Source: Trichinella spiralis (taxonomy: Eukaryota; Nematoda; Enoplea; Trichinellida; Trichinellidae). From it: a DNA stretch of 64,000 nucleotides. The DNA lies in contig CM012953.1 in NCBI GenBank assembly GCA_000181795.3, forward strand, positions 7,488,034 to 7,552,033, read 5' to 3'. Under the pieces are notes generated by a model. The model saw nothing but the letters and a program-made list of their open reading frames with translations. It made no database searches and was not told the origin of the DNA. Within the stretch, counting starts at the first letter, position 1; each line of letters opens with the position of its first letter. This document shows positions 49,276 through 61,292 of the stretch, piece after piece. The position numbers and the translations under genes were made by a program.

Positions 49276-51483
49276 TTACAGCATGGTTATAGAGTGTCGA
49301 CTTTTAGATCCTTAAAATTATACAATTAACATGACATATCCAATGTAATTACAGCAGTTACCTTTATTTGAATCAGTCAAAAGTTGAGCTAACAAGCATT
49401 GGGTATTTTCAAAAGTTTTGAAACCTGATGGCGTATCTTTTTGCAACAGATACAATTCCGTTTGCCTGAAAGAGAAAAAAAATGTAAATAATAATTTTTG
49501 AAAATTTTCACACACAATTTACCGATAAATGTAATGTCGAATTGTGAAAGATTCGATTTGCTTTGTCCATGGATTTCGAAAAGAGCACCATTCAGCAAAA
49601 ACAGAAATCGGTTTGTTTTCTTTTGGTTTCAAACGATAATTGCACTTTTGAGAACGAGTTGTACGCATTGCTGTAAATTGATAAACTTTAAAATTTAAGC
49701 AAGTTCAAGCCTGCTAACTGACCATTTCTGTGAAAACTCAACGTCGCTTGTAAATCTTCCTCGAATACATAATTATGATAAGAATTGCCGATCATATCTT
49801 GCGGTAGAAGTCCAAGTATGCATGCACATCTGAAATTTGAGTATATAAATAAATTTGCTTTAAAAACTACCGAATACATTTTTAATAAGTGGTCATATAT
49901 TACAGCAAATCTACATGAGAAATGGTGCCGTCAGTGTGGTGTCTTGTGACGAATTCCAATTTTGCGTTATTGCCTAAACATAAAATGCTAATATTCAATG
50001 TAGGAACAAAAATTTGATTTTTTACAATTTTCCAGTACCTTGAAAAATATGATCATACAAAGGAGCCATTGGTCTGGCCACAAATGCTAAACACGAAGAA
50101 CCCGTGTCGTTAGACAAATCTGAAGAATCACTGTCCAAGTCGGAATGTTCATTGATGCCGTTCAATATTGGATTGCAGTTGCTTTGCATGACACCAGTGC
50201 AATAAAATTCCATATATTTGGTTTGAAGAAAATTTTCTGGACATCCCTGACTTGCATTTATCGGTTCGAGATATCTGTAACAAAAAATTCATTTTTTATT
50301 GCTATTTTAAATTGTACAAAATGTCAAAGCAAACTGATTATTGCACAGTGCAAAGAATAATGATAAATTTGAGCTTACTGAAATTGTTCCACAGGAACGG
50401 GTTTGCATTTCAAGCGACAAAAGAAAGAACGACTGGCAATGACTTCTTGAGAATCAGAAAAAGATGGCTCAGGACTGGGATGTGAACAATCAGATTCACA
50501 TTCTGGATTTGCAAGTGATTTATTTGCACTTTTGTTTTCTAAAATATCTAATTATTCAATTTAAATTTAAATTTTTTTAAAATAAAAGCCCATTTTCTTT
50601 TACCTTTTCTCATTTGAGGACAAAATATTTCGTTACCGGTGTAAATTTGTTTTTTAAACGTCAGCAAATCTTTCGGATGAATGAGATCATAGAAGCTTTT
50701 ATTAAGCACGTCGTTCCGTTTGTAACCGAGATATTGATGAACAGATTCCGAAGCGTAAGCAATTCGACCGCACTTTTTCATCACAATCATGCAAAAACCG
50801 TCGACTGCTTCTTCAAACAAACGATCCAAGTCAATTTCGCAAAAAATTTTCGGCACACTGCTCAAATATTTTGCATTGGCATCTGAAACTTTGTAAAGTT
50901 TTCATTATTTTCTATAATAAATATTATTCAATTTTAAATTCGTCAAATTATATGATGAAAACAGAAAACAATTGAAAATCGCCTCAGCATCCGGTAAAAA
51001 TTTCTGATCAAATAAAATTTTTGAAAATCTCTTTCAAAACACATTTTTAACTTAAAAATTCAAGCAAATCAATTTTTTCTTATGTCTACGAGAAAAAAAT
51101 TATAAAAATTGAAAATTTTAAACTACAATTCAATTCTCTTGGAATTCAATTTCAAACAATAAATCAAACTTACTGAGATATCTTTTGATGTGTTGCAATG
51201 CAAATTTCAAAACTGTAAGCTTGTCCAATTTTGGTGATCCTGGTGAACAATTTGGTACAAGCGCACTAATTTCTGTTATGTAGGCGTTCAACTTGTCTCT
51301 TCGACGTTTTTCAATTTTGCTATGGTTCGACGTTCTGAATTTACTAAAAAAAACAATTGCATTAAAAAAATTTCACATTTTTTATTCCATATTTAATTTT
51401 AAAAATAATTAATAACGTACTTAATATTACTTTTTCTTCTTTTCCATACTTCTGAATCGGTTTCTCTTTTTGCATATATACTG
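49276..51483 (-). CDS. BMAL/CYCLE-type bHLH-PAS transcription factor; first exon(s) not located
   Basis: Ten exons: 51483-51421, 51343-51174, 50882-50604, 50538-50379, 50274-50039, 49973-49904, 49829-49723, 49670-49523, 49465-49362, 49310-49276; phases agree for 457 codons. The bHLH is SKIEKRRRDKLNAYITE...PKLDKLTVLKFALQHIK, with IEKRRRDK and KLDKLTVL as in BMAL/CYC. PAS-A contains LFEEAVDGF and DLIHPKDL (HPKD, BMAL-like; ARNT differs). PAS-B contains FVTRHHTDG, LLPQDMIGNS and FAEWCSFRNPWTKQIE, with NPWTK the BMAL/CYC signature. It ends about 45 codons past PAS-B, so it lacks the C-terminal activation region of vertebrate BMAL1, as Drosophila CYC does. It would pair with a CLOCK-like partner on CACGTG sites. 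The start codon must lie upstream of 51484. Confidence 0.88.
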
Positions 51484-54400
51484 CTAAATATTGAAATCGG
51501 TAAAATAAAATAAATTAAAAAAAACTTGAAACAGTTTTATTTATGAATGTTTTAATATAAAATCATTTAATTGAAATAATTTTGTAAAATTTTACAACAG
51601 CAAATCCTGCATTTTTTTTAACTGAGTTGGAACAAATACTGTACTACGGTTTTGTTCCCCAGAAATCAACGGGCGATACAGTAGCTCGAGAGAAGAAACC
51701 GTAATCGTTTCGAAGTTTGTGTTTTTTTCATAAATAACAAATAATAATATATATTTTTTATACGTATGTATGTCTTCTTTATAATAAAGATTAATTTTAC
51801 TGTTTAACCGAAAAAAACAGGTGACGAAAATTGATTTTTGTTTTTTTGTCATTGTTTTTTTAACTTTTTTAATGTTTAATTATTATTAATATTGTTTTAT
51901 ACGTTTTTTTTGATTATGTTATTAAATTTAAATTTCATTAAATATGTTTTGCATTCGTTTATTTTTTCTTCTAGGTGCTTACTTATTCTGCCGATTTTAT
52001 TCTTTCCCGTGTGACCATTTTGTAAGATGATGGGACAGAAAATAAAAGTCAAATTTAAATTTATGCATTTATAAACCCGGTCGATTGCCCGTCCCTTGGT
52101 TGCTGTTCGTGTTCTGTGATGTATTTTTACATAGTAGAGCGATTCTGGTATTCTTCGTCATTGCTGTAGGGCGTGAACTATGATCTAAGAATGAATTAAT
52201 TAATTGATTGAGAAAATGTTTTTTTCTGATAATTTGTTTTTTGAATGTTTTTTTGTTCAATTTTGGCTGAAGAGAAATTTCGATCTTCAGTTGAGAGAAA
52301 TAGTCAGTTAGCCGTGCAACAATATTAGCTGACATCTGGACAAGGTCACGCTGGCCAATCAGATTCCGTTTGCTGACCTATCGCTTTTTCGACCCTATCG
52401 ATTTTTTTCTGACCTCAACACTGTCGACAGTAAGCTTTTACAGTTGTTGTCTTTTGAATTTTTGCGTAAAGAGGATAGCAAATATTTTGAAGAGAAATAA
52501 GTTGCAAACATAAAAAGCAACAATGTCGAAATAGCAGAGAATAGCTAGCTTATTTTCCGGTTGAATAGTTTTGGACAATAGGCTGGTTGGTGAATAAAAT
52601 TTCCTCTATTCTCTAGGCGAAATTGAATCTCAAAAGCAGCTGAAAAAGTAAGTTGCCTATGCTCACTTCAGGCGAGGCTATTTTTACACTGCTGTTGTAT
52701 ATATCTTCAGCTTAATGGCCTAAAGAACAGTTGTTCCACTCAGATTCAGATTGACAACTGGGAAAAGCTTCTTTTTTTTCCGCTTCATTTCATCTTTCAA
52801 TTTTCAAAATACGGTGAGCTATATGTATGTATATATATTTTTTTTTCATCAGTTCCCATAACGTGTGAACGAAATTTATTCGAGCTTGTCTTGTGTTTGT
52901 TCGTCAAATGGAATTTTACTTTCTCGAGGCAGCAAAATCGAGCTTGTTGCTTAGTGGTGAAAAATTGGTTGACAGTTGCAGGCTAAAATTTTATTTTCAT
53001 TCGTTCACAATTGACGAAAAAGCTAACCTTTTCCGTCGCATCCAACTTACACTTCCTTGTTTCTTTCTATCCTAAGCTTTTTATATTGAATGCCTGTACG
53101 CGGTATAATAAAAGTGAAGGTATTTTTTCTTACCAAAATTTAAATTATTACATTTATAAATAAAATTTATTTCATGCTTCACTTGTTGTAAAAAAATAAA
53201 GTTATGTAATTTTTTTTATAACATCAGCAATGCTTACCGAATTTTGTCATCGGATAAAAGGTTTCTCCTCATAATTAATAATACTTTTTTTTATAAAGAT
53301 GTATGTGTAATGTAAAAGAAAATTTCAATACGCAAATATTTTTAAGCTTTTACGTTTCACTTCAAAGTTTTTATAGATGAATTTTTCATATTTGTAAAAT
53401 ACAAAGAGCATTTGCTAATTGATGAAGATAATATCTTTACATTTGTGAAGATAAAAATGCCTGTTGAAAAAAAATTACATGTTGGCACGATGAATATAAT
53501 AAGAAGTATAGTTCTGTCTGTGTAAGATTAAGATTTCATTACAAAATAAATGATTAGAAAAATTATTAACAATTTTTGTAGATGACGCATTGTATAGTAG
53601 CTTTGCAATTTCGTATGGCTGGCCTTTGCGATTGGTTATATGACTCATGGTCGTAGTGTGTACTACAGGAAATGAAACATGTGCGCCGCTGCTGTTTCTG
53701 GCGAAGGCCAACCAATTGATATCTCCTAATCTTTCATTCTGCCTATTGCTCTCGCTCTGTCGCTCTCTCTCTCTTTTAGTTGCACTTGGCCTGTCACTTT
53801 CTTTTTCCTTCTCTCTCTCTCCCTCTCTCCCTTGCTCTCTCTTCATACCCATCTTGCCTGCAGTTTTCCTGTATAAGCTTGCTAATAGGGTCGGCTAATA
53901 TTGTATTATAGCTGGGTTAGATGGTGGGCTTCAAAAATTGAACGGGATGGGGAAATTATCGAACGGTGGCACCTGGTCATGTTATCATTTTTATGCCTTG
54001 TTGTTGACGAGATGGTCAGTTGTCTGAATGGATAATAAATAATAATTTTTTCCTTTAACTTCAATTGAATTCAGTTCGGTCGTAACTTTTTCTTAATAGC
54101 CGTCAGTTGTCAATCAGAAGGAGAGATTTTTTGGGTGCGGCACCGCTCCATTTTTTTTTGCTTTCACATTAAACTTTGTCCGGCAACTTTTCCAACACCA
54201 GCTAATAAGCTAATAGAACAGCCGAACGACGGAGAAGAAGAAGAGGAAAAAAAAATGTTCACCCCTCAAAAGCTGGCTTGTTTCTTTCTCTAGACGGCGG
54301 TCATTTTCTGCTGCGGCGCAATGCAGCTAACATTCTGTGTCTTCTTTGTCAACAATGTTGACAACACTGACCGGCAAGCAGGAGGAAGAAGAGGAGGACT

Positions 54401-54631
54401 GACTGAGAATGAATGCAGTTTTCAGCTTGGGTTAAATATTAGCTTTGCGTCGACCGAGAACGTGTGAGACTAACTGGCCTGTTTGGCGGTTTTTCGCGCC
54501 TTGTAAAATTTTCAATTCCAAGCCAACGTTGGCGCGTAAACAAGCAACATCCGTCTGTTTGTTTCGAATAATCTGTTTCGATTATTGTGTTTCGAGGATG
54601 AATTAATTTTTAATTTTTTACCAGACAAATC
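51484..54631. other. Region between two divergent genes, including a CT-rich repeat
   Basis: The missing first exon(s) of the bHLH-PAS gene should be in the left part; a minus-strand frame at 51592-51852 and an 88-codon frame at 52069-52335 were considered but show no family match. A (CT)n/CTCT tract at about 53752-53842 and a GC-richer block at 54120-54560 lie upstream of the innexin and look like promoter or 5' UTR sequence. A leader-type acceptor (tttttaccag) ends seven bases before the innexin ATG. Confidence 0.5.
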
Positions 54632-56347
54632 ATGGCTTTGCCTTTTCTGGACGTTGCGTTTCGTGCTTTGCACAAGCAATACTACGACGACTTCACCGAT
54701 CGACTGAACTATTATTACACCACATTGTTCTTATTGTTCATGTCAATTTTGGTCAGCGCTAAACAATACGTCGGTTCTCCAATACATTGCTGGGTACCTG
54801 CACAATTTCGAGGCGGTTGGGAAGAGTACGCGGAAAGTTACTGTTTCATACAAAACACTTACTTCCTGCCATTCGGCAAAGATGTTCCCAGGTTTGTAAA
54901 TCGATATATAAAGCTTGTTCTATACTACTGTTTTATTTTGTTTTGTCTTTTCACAGCGATATTATTGAACGAGACTATCGAAAAATTGGCTATTATCAAT
55001 GGGTCCCTGTGGTGTTGGCACTGCAAGCTGCATTATTCTACATGCCGAATTTGATATGGAAAATGATGAGTTACAACACTGGTAAAAAAAAAGAGAAAGA
55101 AATTGATACTTTTTTTTGCCGTTGGCTTTTTTTCTTCCATTTGTCAAGTTTTTTCTTTTAATTTTGAGGAATCAAACTGAAATCGTTGTTGCAGTATGCT
55201 AGCAGCATACCGTTGACGAGTTCAGAAGAACGTACCGAGACAGTGAACCGATTGTGTCTAATTGTGGAAGATTGTCTGAATTATCAAGCATCGAAAAGAA
55301 GTGTAATCAGCAAGATCCTTTGCTTTTATTGTCGACAGACCAGCAGCTGCTATCTCACGTTTTGCTACTTGCTGATGAAATTGCTCTATTTGATCAACGT
55401 TTGTGGACAATTTTTAATTCTCAACGATTTTCTCTCCACCAAATACACATTTTGGGGACTGCAAATTCTCATGGACATCGCACAAGGTCGTGATTGGAAC
55501 ACCAGTGGTCATTTTCCAAGAGTTACATTGTATATATATATACATCTGTTTTTTTTCTTCTTTTTATACTTCCTGTTTATGCTTTAATTTCTTCAATTGA
55601 AACATTTTTAGCTGCGATTTTGAAGTTCGTGAATTGGGCAACAGTCACCGCCATACAGTCCAATGCGTATTGATGATCAACATGTTCAACGAGAAGATTT
55701 ATCTGTTCTTTTGGTTCTGGTTCTTGTTCCTTGGCATCATCACGGGCGTGAATCTGATGTACTGGGTGAGCAGTTTCGTGTCGAGAACTTACAAAGAAGA
55801 CCTGGTGCGCCATAAATTACGTCTTACCATCGACTTCAAGGATCGCCTCTTCGAACGCCGTTTGACACAACAATTTATTCGTGACGCTCTACATCCGGAT
55901 GGTTTGCTGATAATGCGTTTCATCGGAACTCACGCCGGAGAACTTATCTCATCCGAAATGATGGGGAAAATGTTTCGGTATGTTTTTCATATCCTAATTA
56001 ATCTAACAGTTTTTGAAACAATCTGTCTCTCTCTAATCATTGCATTTTTAAATAAATCATATATACTTTTTTTTCTTTGTATTAATAGGGACTATATGAA
56101 ACGAAGTCAGATGAGTCATCAAATATTGGATTCTGTTAGAGAGAAAGATATTCCATCATTTAGTAGCAGTGGCCGTGATGTAGACCATGGATTTAGCGAG
56201 GCAATGTATGACGATGGAAAGGCTCCGAATGATGGATCGTTGAATACACCTCTGTTACCAACTGCGCCAAAAATGGTAGAAACCAATACATTGAAGGTCG
56301 ACAATCGATTTCCACCTGAAGTTCCACCGAAACCGAAAGACATTTAA
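54632..56347 (+). CDS. Innexin gap-junction protein, complete
   Basis: Four-pass membrane protein forming invertebrate gap junctions. Five exons: 54632-54891, 54957-55081, 55169-55529, 55612-55977, 56089-56347; 1371 nt (456 residues). The N-terminus has FTDRLNYYYTTLFLLFMSILVSAKQYVG (TM1). The first extracellular loop carries HCWVP and ESYCFIQNTYF (two Cys). The diagnostic motif YYQWVP precedes TM2. The cytosolic loop includes VEDCLNYQ, and GRDWNTSGHFPRVTFCDFEVRELG with TVQCVLMIN gives the second extracellular pair of Cys. TM4 follows, then a basic cytosolic tail rich in Pro/Ser (LPTAPKM...PPEVPPKPKDI). It resembles nematode innexins of the UNC-7/UNC-9/INX group; the exact orthologue is not resolved. 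Exon 3 begins at an unusual acceptor, attttgag. Confidence 0.96.
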
Positions 56348-58280
56348 AATTTGGAAGAACTAACTAACTACAAGAGAAGAATCTACAAAAATTTAAGAAC
56401 TACAACATTTCTTTACTGGCGTTATTTATATCTTTCTTCACTTCACTGTCTATCTCACTATCCCCACTATTCACTATCACTTCTTTTTACTATTTATGCA
56501 AATATCGCTCATTACATTATGGCAGCGGCATAATAAGATTATTATTATTATTATTCCAGTTATTTTATTCAAAAAGACGATCTATCTCTATATCTATTAT
56601 GGGTAACTGTTAACTGATTTGTTGCAGTTATATGAAAAGTTTGCCGCATACAGCATTTTCTCTAAAGATATTTTCTTCCCACGTATCTTATCGCCTTTCT
56701 CTACCTTTCTGAAAATAGCCATACTATCCACATATATATGCGTATATATCTATCTATCTCAGGCTAGAGGAAAGTCTTGTTACATCATCTATTGTTTCTT
56801 GCACTTCTTTGCATGAATAAAAGCACTTTCAAGCACATCATTTAAACTAGCTGTCGAACAAGCACAATTTATGATAAAATGTTTGACGACAAATGACAGC
56901 TACAACCGAGAGGTCGCTATGGAAACTGCTCCAACTCCGGTTTAACTCAAGTTTTTGCATTTTCATCAGTTGAAGTGTGCGCGCTAAATTCTGTTGCAAA
57001 GCTTTCCCCATCACATTCATTCTTCAATGTGTCGCGCTTTATCGCAGAAGGAAACGTTGCAGCTATTCAATCAAATCATCATCACTGCAACTTTGTTACT
57101 TGTTTTTTTCTGTTTAGCTACATTTCAAAACAAGTTTTTTAATATGTACATTTAACAATTACATGTAATTTTTAAAAAAATATTTGTAACAACAGTTTTA
57201 TCAATTTAAAAATTTTTTCATCAAAAACGAAATCATCAATAATTAAAATAAATAAATTTTCATAATAAAAATATTTTTTTACAGTTTTGAAATAAATTTA
57301 ATTAACATAAAATTATCGTCATTTTTTTGAACAAATATTCTGCTAATCATCAATTTTCAACATCAATTAGCACCAATTTGAACGATACAGTGGATAGCAG
57401 AGAGGGAGGGACATTTATCGGACAACAGCAGTAATAATAATAATAATAATAATAATATGTATGTTTGTGTATTTATCGTTTGTCTGAACAATAAAAAAAA
57501 TACTTTTAAGCATTCATAAGTAGCTTTACAATAAATGAATCAAGTCTGTGAGTTGGAGACCAGTTTTAAACCTTAGTTTACGAATCAGAGCATATAGCTT
57601 TTGACAACCTTAAACATGGCCCCAATTCTACAATCATAAAAAAGAGAATCTTTTCGTTCTTGCCTACCATTTATTTGATAATTAAAAATGAAAAGCTTTT
57701 ATTCATCATTCGAAAATAAAAGTCACTTTTACCTTTCACCACTTTGACAACTTATTTTCAATAATGCTTAAAATGCAAAACACATTTTCTGAATAATATA
57801 AAGTTAAAAAATATAAGAATAGTATTTTTTTGAAGGGATATATTTTTAAAAAAATATGAAATTTGCAATAGTATAAAAAAATTTTTTATCCAAATATTCA
57901 GTTTAAACAAAAACCGAAAAGCGATTCAATGAAAAGATAAAAAAAATTGAACATATCCACATTTTTAATTGTACAGTAAGTAAACTAACTGATCAAGCCA
58001 ATAAATAAAATTGACAATGTTGGTTTTTAAAAATTCTATTCCAAGTATCAGTTTTGTACAATATTTTATAGAATGTTTGTAATTTTCTTTTTATATCATG
58101 AAAAGAAATTGAATAATGATACTGTAGAAAAATACACAAGAATAATTTAAATACCAATGATAGAGAATGGTGTTTTCTTTCCCACTGTATACAGCTTGTT
58201 GCTTATCAAAAGAGAAAGTTACAAAACTTTTTAATGATTAAATTCAATTGAATTGCAAAAATGAACAAAATTCAACATAC
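56348..58280. other. Innexin 3' flank and intergenic region
   Basis: Holds the innexin 3' UTR, an (ATT)n run near 56541-56559, a (TAA)n run near 57432-57454 and otherwise AT-rich DNA. A possible last exon for the minus-strand candidate at 58281-58378 could end at 57585-57627, but it is short and unproven. Confidence 0.45.
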
Positions 58281-58378
58281 CTGGGTTCATTTGGATATGA
58301 ATTTGCGTGAAACGCATCTTGCAGTGATAAGTAAGGTGCAGTGGTATCGGCTGAGACTCGTAGAACCGTTTCAGACAT
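58281..58378 (-). CDS. Possible first exon of an unrecognised minus-strand gene
   Basis: ATG at 58378, 32 open codons (MSETVLRVSADTTAPYLS...NEPR) and a strong donor (AG|GTATGT) at 58281. A candidate next exon, 57627-57585 (acceptor tgattgtag, 14 codons and a stop), fits the phase and would make a 46-residue protein, but the 653-bp intron and short result make it uncertain. A TAG/AAG trinucleotide tract (58405-58432) lies just upstream and creates spurious Leu-rich open frames. No family was recognised. Confidence 0.3.
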
Positions 58379-58404
58379 GCTGCTTTGAAAAATGACCACC
58401 AGCA

Positions 58405-58432
58405 GAAGAAGAAGTAGTAGTAGTAGTAGTAG
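58405..58432. repeat. AAG/TAG trinucleotide microsatellite
   Basis: Runs of agaagaagaag then tagtagtagtag. On the minus strand it reads as a Leu-rich stretch, which explains two overlapping long open frames that are not genes. Confidence 0.85.
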
Positions 58433-59565
58433 AAGATGTGCTTTGATAGAACAAATACGGATCAGCAAAAAATAAGGGTAGCAGTAGTAAAAGCAAGTGG
58501 GACAATGTTGACAACTGGATGCTTTTCGTGTGTTGGAATAAAAGTGAACGTCCAGTTTTTGGCAAAAACTTGCCGACCTTCGTATTCAATTTAACCCATT
58601 TTCATACAGGCCTAATAATAAAAGTTGTCACTTTTTGAGGAGGTGCAACGCCCACAATTTTTGTCTGCTTCTAATAATGACAATTAGTCACAGTTGGAAT
58701 TGAACCATTTCATCCCATACGGCCCTTTTTTCTTTCATCCAATCCACAGGTTAAGCAAGCATCACTCGTGAAAAACTATTCCTTCATTAATTTGCATTAT
58801 GAATAAAACTTTTTTAATGTTCGTTTTTTGTCTAATGTATAATAATTTTTACAGCAAATAAATTCTGTTTCCTGTTCAACAATTCAAATCATAGTTTATC
58901 AAAATACCCCGATTATTTCTAGTTTGGAATTTCAGCATTGAAATGAAATCCACAACACACCAACAATATTATGCGAATTTGTGAACAAGAAAAAGTAATT
59001 TACACAATTAATATACATATATATATCCAGATATACACTTTAAACGCTTCATTTATTCGCTACTTGAATATATTTTATAAAATTCATACTTTTATCCCTT
59101 TCCTTGGCATATGACGTAGTATTTGAATAATTCATTGAAATAATTAATTACTTATGAATTGCATTCAAAAAAATAGCTCATCAATCAACTATTTTCAACA
59201 TTTTTATAATAAAAAAATGTTACTTTCTAAAAATGAAGCACACCTAAATAGAATAGTTACCTAATGCAGAACTAGGTCTTGATCATTTACTACTTTTACG
59301 CTACTGCCCTACTGACTGCTGAAAATGAAAGTCTCTTTTGAAGATAATTATCACTTTGGCCTGAATTTTCTTTCACCTGACCTATGAGTTGCAACTGAAT
59401 TTTAAATTAACACGCAAAATTATTTTCAACACACACTGATTTATTCATTTATCTATTTATCAAAAACAATGCATTAAAAAAAACGGCCCAATGTCATTTC
59501 AAAAACAGTTTCTGGAATAAAATATATTGCATCAATGTAGCATTTACTATTTATGTTCACCGCTT
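58433..59565. other. Intergenic region, nothing recognised
   Basis: AT-rich sequence with a short TA/CATA tract near 59012-59030. No supported exon or RNA was seen. The right end is the 3' flank of the coiled-coil gene ending at 59566. Confidence 0.5.
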
Positions 59566-59850
59566 TCAACCAAAAAATTCATAATTTTCAATTTCATCAC
59601 TCCGATCTAACAAACGACTGATAAGAGAAAGTCGATTTGAGAAAACTGTCATCGACGAATCCATTTTAGCACAAAAACCTTCAAATGTGTCTTCACGCTT
59701 ACGAACAGCTTCCAACCAGCCTTTCATCTGATTCAATCCTTCCTTTAAATCAACAACTAATTCTTGAATAAGATCATTCGCTGTAACGCGAGTTCGCAAA
59801 TTTCGAGACTGCTCTCCAGCAACTTCCTCATCAGATATTGGCACAGGCAT
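59566..59850 (-). CDS. Small coiled-coil protein, tandem neighbour of KXD1
   Basis: A 94-residue single-exon frame, mostly heptad-like helix (LIQELVVDLKEGLNQMKGWL, then SLISRLLDRSDEI). Start MPVPISDEEVAGEQSRNL resembles the KXD1 gene's MPLSSSNENAAKEQERSENL, and both ATGs directly follow an acceptor (ttag). Their upstream 250 bp are also related. The body has no KxDL motif, so it may be a diverged KXD1 duplicate or another BORC/BLOC-1-type coiled-coil subunit. A shared complex is inference only. Confidence 0.6.
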   Translation of the reverse strand: MPVPISDEEVAGEQSRNLRTRVTANDLIQELVVDLKEGLNQMKGWLEAVRKREDTFEGFCAKMDSSMTVFSNRLSLISRLLDRSDEIENYEFFG

Positions 59851-60110
59851 CTAATAAAGAAGAAACCAAATTAATTACTTAAGCACAACATCTATTGTCT
59901 TAAACTTTTTCATCATTCGGTTTAATAAAAAGCATTCTTTTTTAATATTAACAACAATTTCTATCCATAAAAAGTACAGTACAAATGTGACATACAGGTT
60001 TAACTTGGAAATGAACACAGTAACCTTATCTGATGCGTATTCTTTGCTTAAATAATAATTCTATTTTATAATTTGTAATTTAAAACATCTAAAAATGTTT
60101 AATAACTAAA
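59851..60110. repeat. Upstream segment duplicated at 61293-61570
   Basis: Shares ordered blocks with 61293-61570, most clearly tccataaaaagtacagtaca, a tacaggttta word and an aaatatctaaa/aaacatctaaa end. The match is interrupted by substitutions and small indels, so the duplication is old. It abuts the ATG of the coiled-coil gene on the minus strand. Confidence 0.75.
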
Positions 60111-60968
60111 TAGCTCATATCTAATGAAATATCAGTACAGCAGTAAAATGGCAAAGACTCTCTAAAAGCTATTTGATAATGGTAATTTTCATGTTATTCA
60201 GTTGCCAACATCACAAGTCTAACATAGGGTTGTTTTTGTTATGTCAAATAATGTCAATAATAAAATATATGAGTACTCATTTTAGAAGTTCTAACCCAAC
60301 AACTTTGAGAAAAATACTCTTAACGACAGTATGAATTAAAATAAAACTTGATTATGAAAAAGGTTGACAGTGAGTTTTGGTTGTTGGCGGAAAAGAGATG
60401 TAAAGAGATCAATATTATTAGACAAGCGTATTCCAAATATTGTATTGCATTGTATTGCATTTGTTATTTCCAGGATTAAAGACATCCATCGTCTTTGTTT
60501 GGTCAGTACAGTCGAGGGACAGTTTCTCTGTTTACGTCGATATCAGTCAAGTTTAATTAGATAGACTTATCATAAGTCTACCATTGATCGACGCAGTCTA
60601 GTGATTCTGTCGAAGGCAGAACTGAATTCTGAAGGCCTCAGAAATCGTACAATCACTGTTAACTTTAAAATCGAATAATAGCAACGTCGAGCTGTTCCTA
60701 ACAAATACTTTTCTGTTACATAATAATTTTGAAAAAATAATCTTCCTAATTAATACTGATAAAACACTTATCTGAAGTTACAAAAGAATAAACTTGCCAA
60801 TAAAAAATATAAGTGGAAGCAAATGCTTTATAAAACTGATTAAAGTAAACATTTAAATGAACAGCTCCCATCTGGCTTTCACCCAAATTTTATTAAAAAA
60901 TATGAAATCATAACTGAATAATACATTTTGTAAAACAAAAGCATTAACACTGCGTACTGTTTTAGCAT
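60111..60968. other. Spacer between the two coiled-coil genes
   Basis: Includes an open frame at 60364-60564 (+) without splice or family support. A patch near 60560-60610 is slightly GC-richer (tctaccattgatcgacgcagtctagtg). No gene was recognised. Confidence 0.45.
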
Positions 60969-61292
60969 TTATTGATCTTTATCGTCTTCTATAAATGAAT
61001 TCGAACAAACAGGAAAAGCTTTGCCATGCTTACGGGCAAAATTGTATATATAATCTAAGTCTGTCTTTATGGTCATCAATATTTCCTTATTGGCAGCAAA
61101 ATCTTTCTTAAACCCATCTATACGACTGCTGGAAACATTTACGCAGTTTTTCAGCATTTCGTTGCTTTTCTCTAAGCGAAATAATATTTCTCTTTGAAAT
61201 TCAAGGATCTTAGCTATTCTGCTGTTAGTTTCTAAGTTTTCAGACCGTTCTTGCTCTTTAGCAGCATTCTCATTAGACGATGATAAAGGCAT
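60969..61292 (-). CDS. KXD1: KxDL-motif protein, BORC subunit (KXD1), complete
   Basis: Subunit of BORC, the complex on lysosomes that recruits ARL8 and moves lysosomes outward, and of related BLOC-1 assemblies. A 107-residue single-exon frame, mostly coiled coil. The match to human KXD1 runs through QREILFRLEKSNEMLKN (human QKNMLDRFEKTNEMLLN), VSSSRIDGFKKDF (human LSSARLQQMSERF) and the KxDL signature IKTDLDYIYNF (K76-T77-D78-L79; human MKRDLDSIFRR). The C-terminal tail is short and acidic (FIEDDKDQ). The ATG at 61292 directly follows ttttttag, consistent with a leader-spliced start or a 5' UTR intron. It is single-exon and shorter than human (176), mainly at the C-terminus. Confidence 0.85.
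   Translation of the reverse strand: MPLSSSNENAAKEQERSENLETNSRIAKILEFQREILFRLEKSNEMLKNCVNVSSSRIDGFKKDFAANKEILMTIKTDLDYIYNFARKHGKAFPVCSNSFIEDDKDQ

Noticed and set aside
49276-51483. ARNT/AHA-1 as the identity of the bHLH-PAS gene
   Set aside because: HPKD, IEKRRRDK and NPWTK fit BMAL/CYC better; ARNT differs at these points.
52069-52335. 88-codon minus-strand frame as the first exon of the bHLH-PAS gene
   Set aside because: No donor giving the needed phase and no similarity to BMAL N-termini.
53475-53898. Open frames on both strands rich in Arg/Glu or Leu/Ser
   Set aside because: Translations of a CT/GA-rich repeat in the region upstream of the innexin.
54632-56347. Bestrophin as a first impression of the membrane protein
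   Set aside because: YYQWVP and two Cys per extracellular loop are innexin signatures.
58244-58589. Two Leu-rich minus-strand open frames
   Set aside because: They arise from the AAG/TAG trinucleotide repeat; only the ATG exon at 58378 has a good donor.
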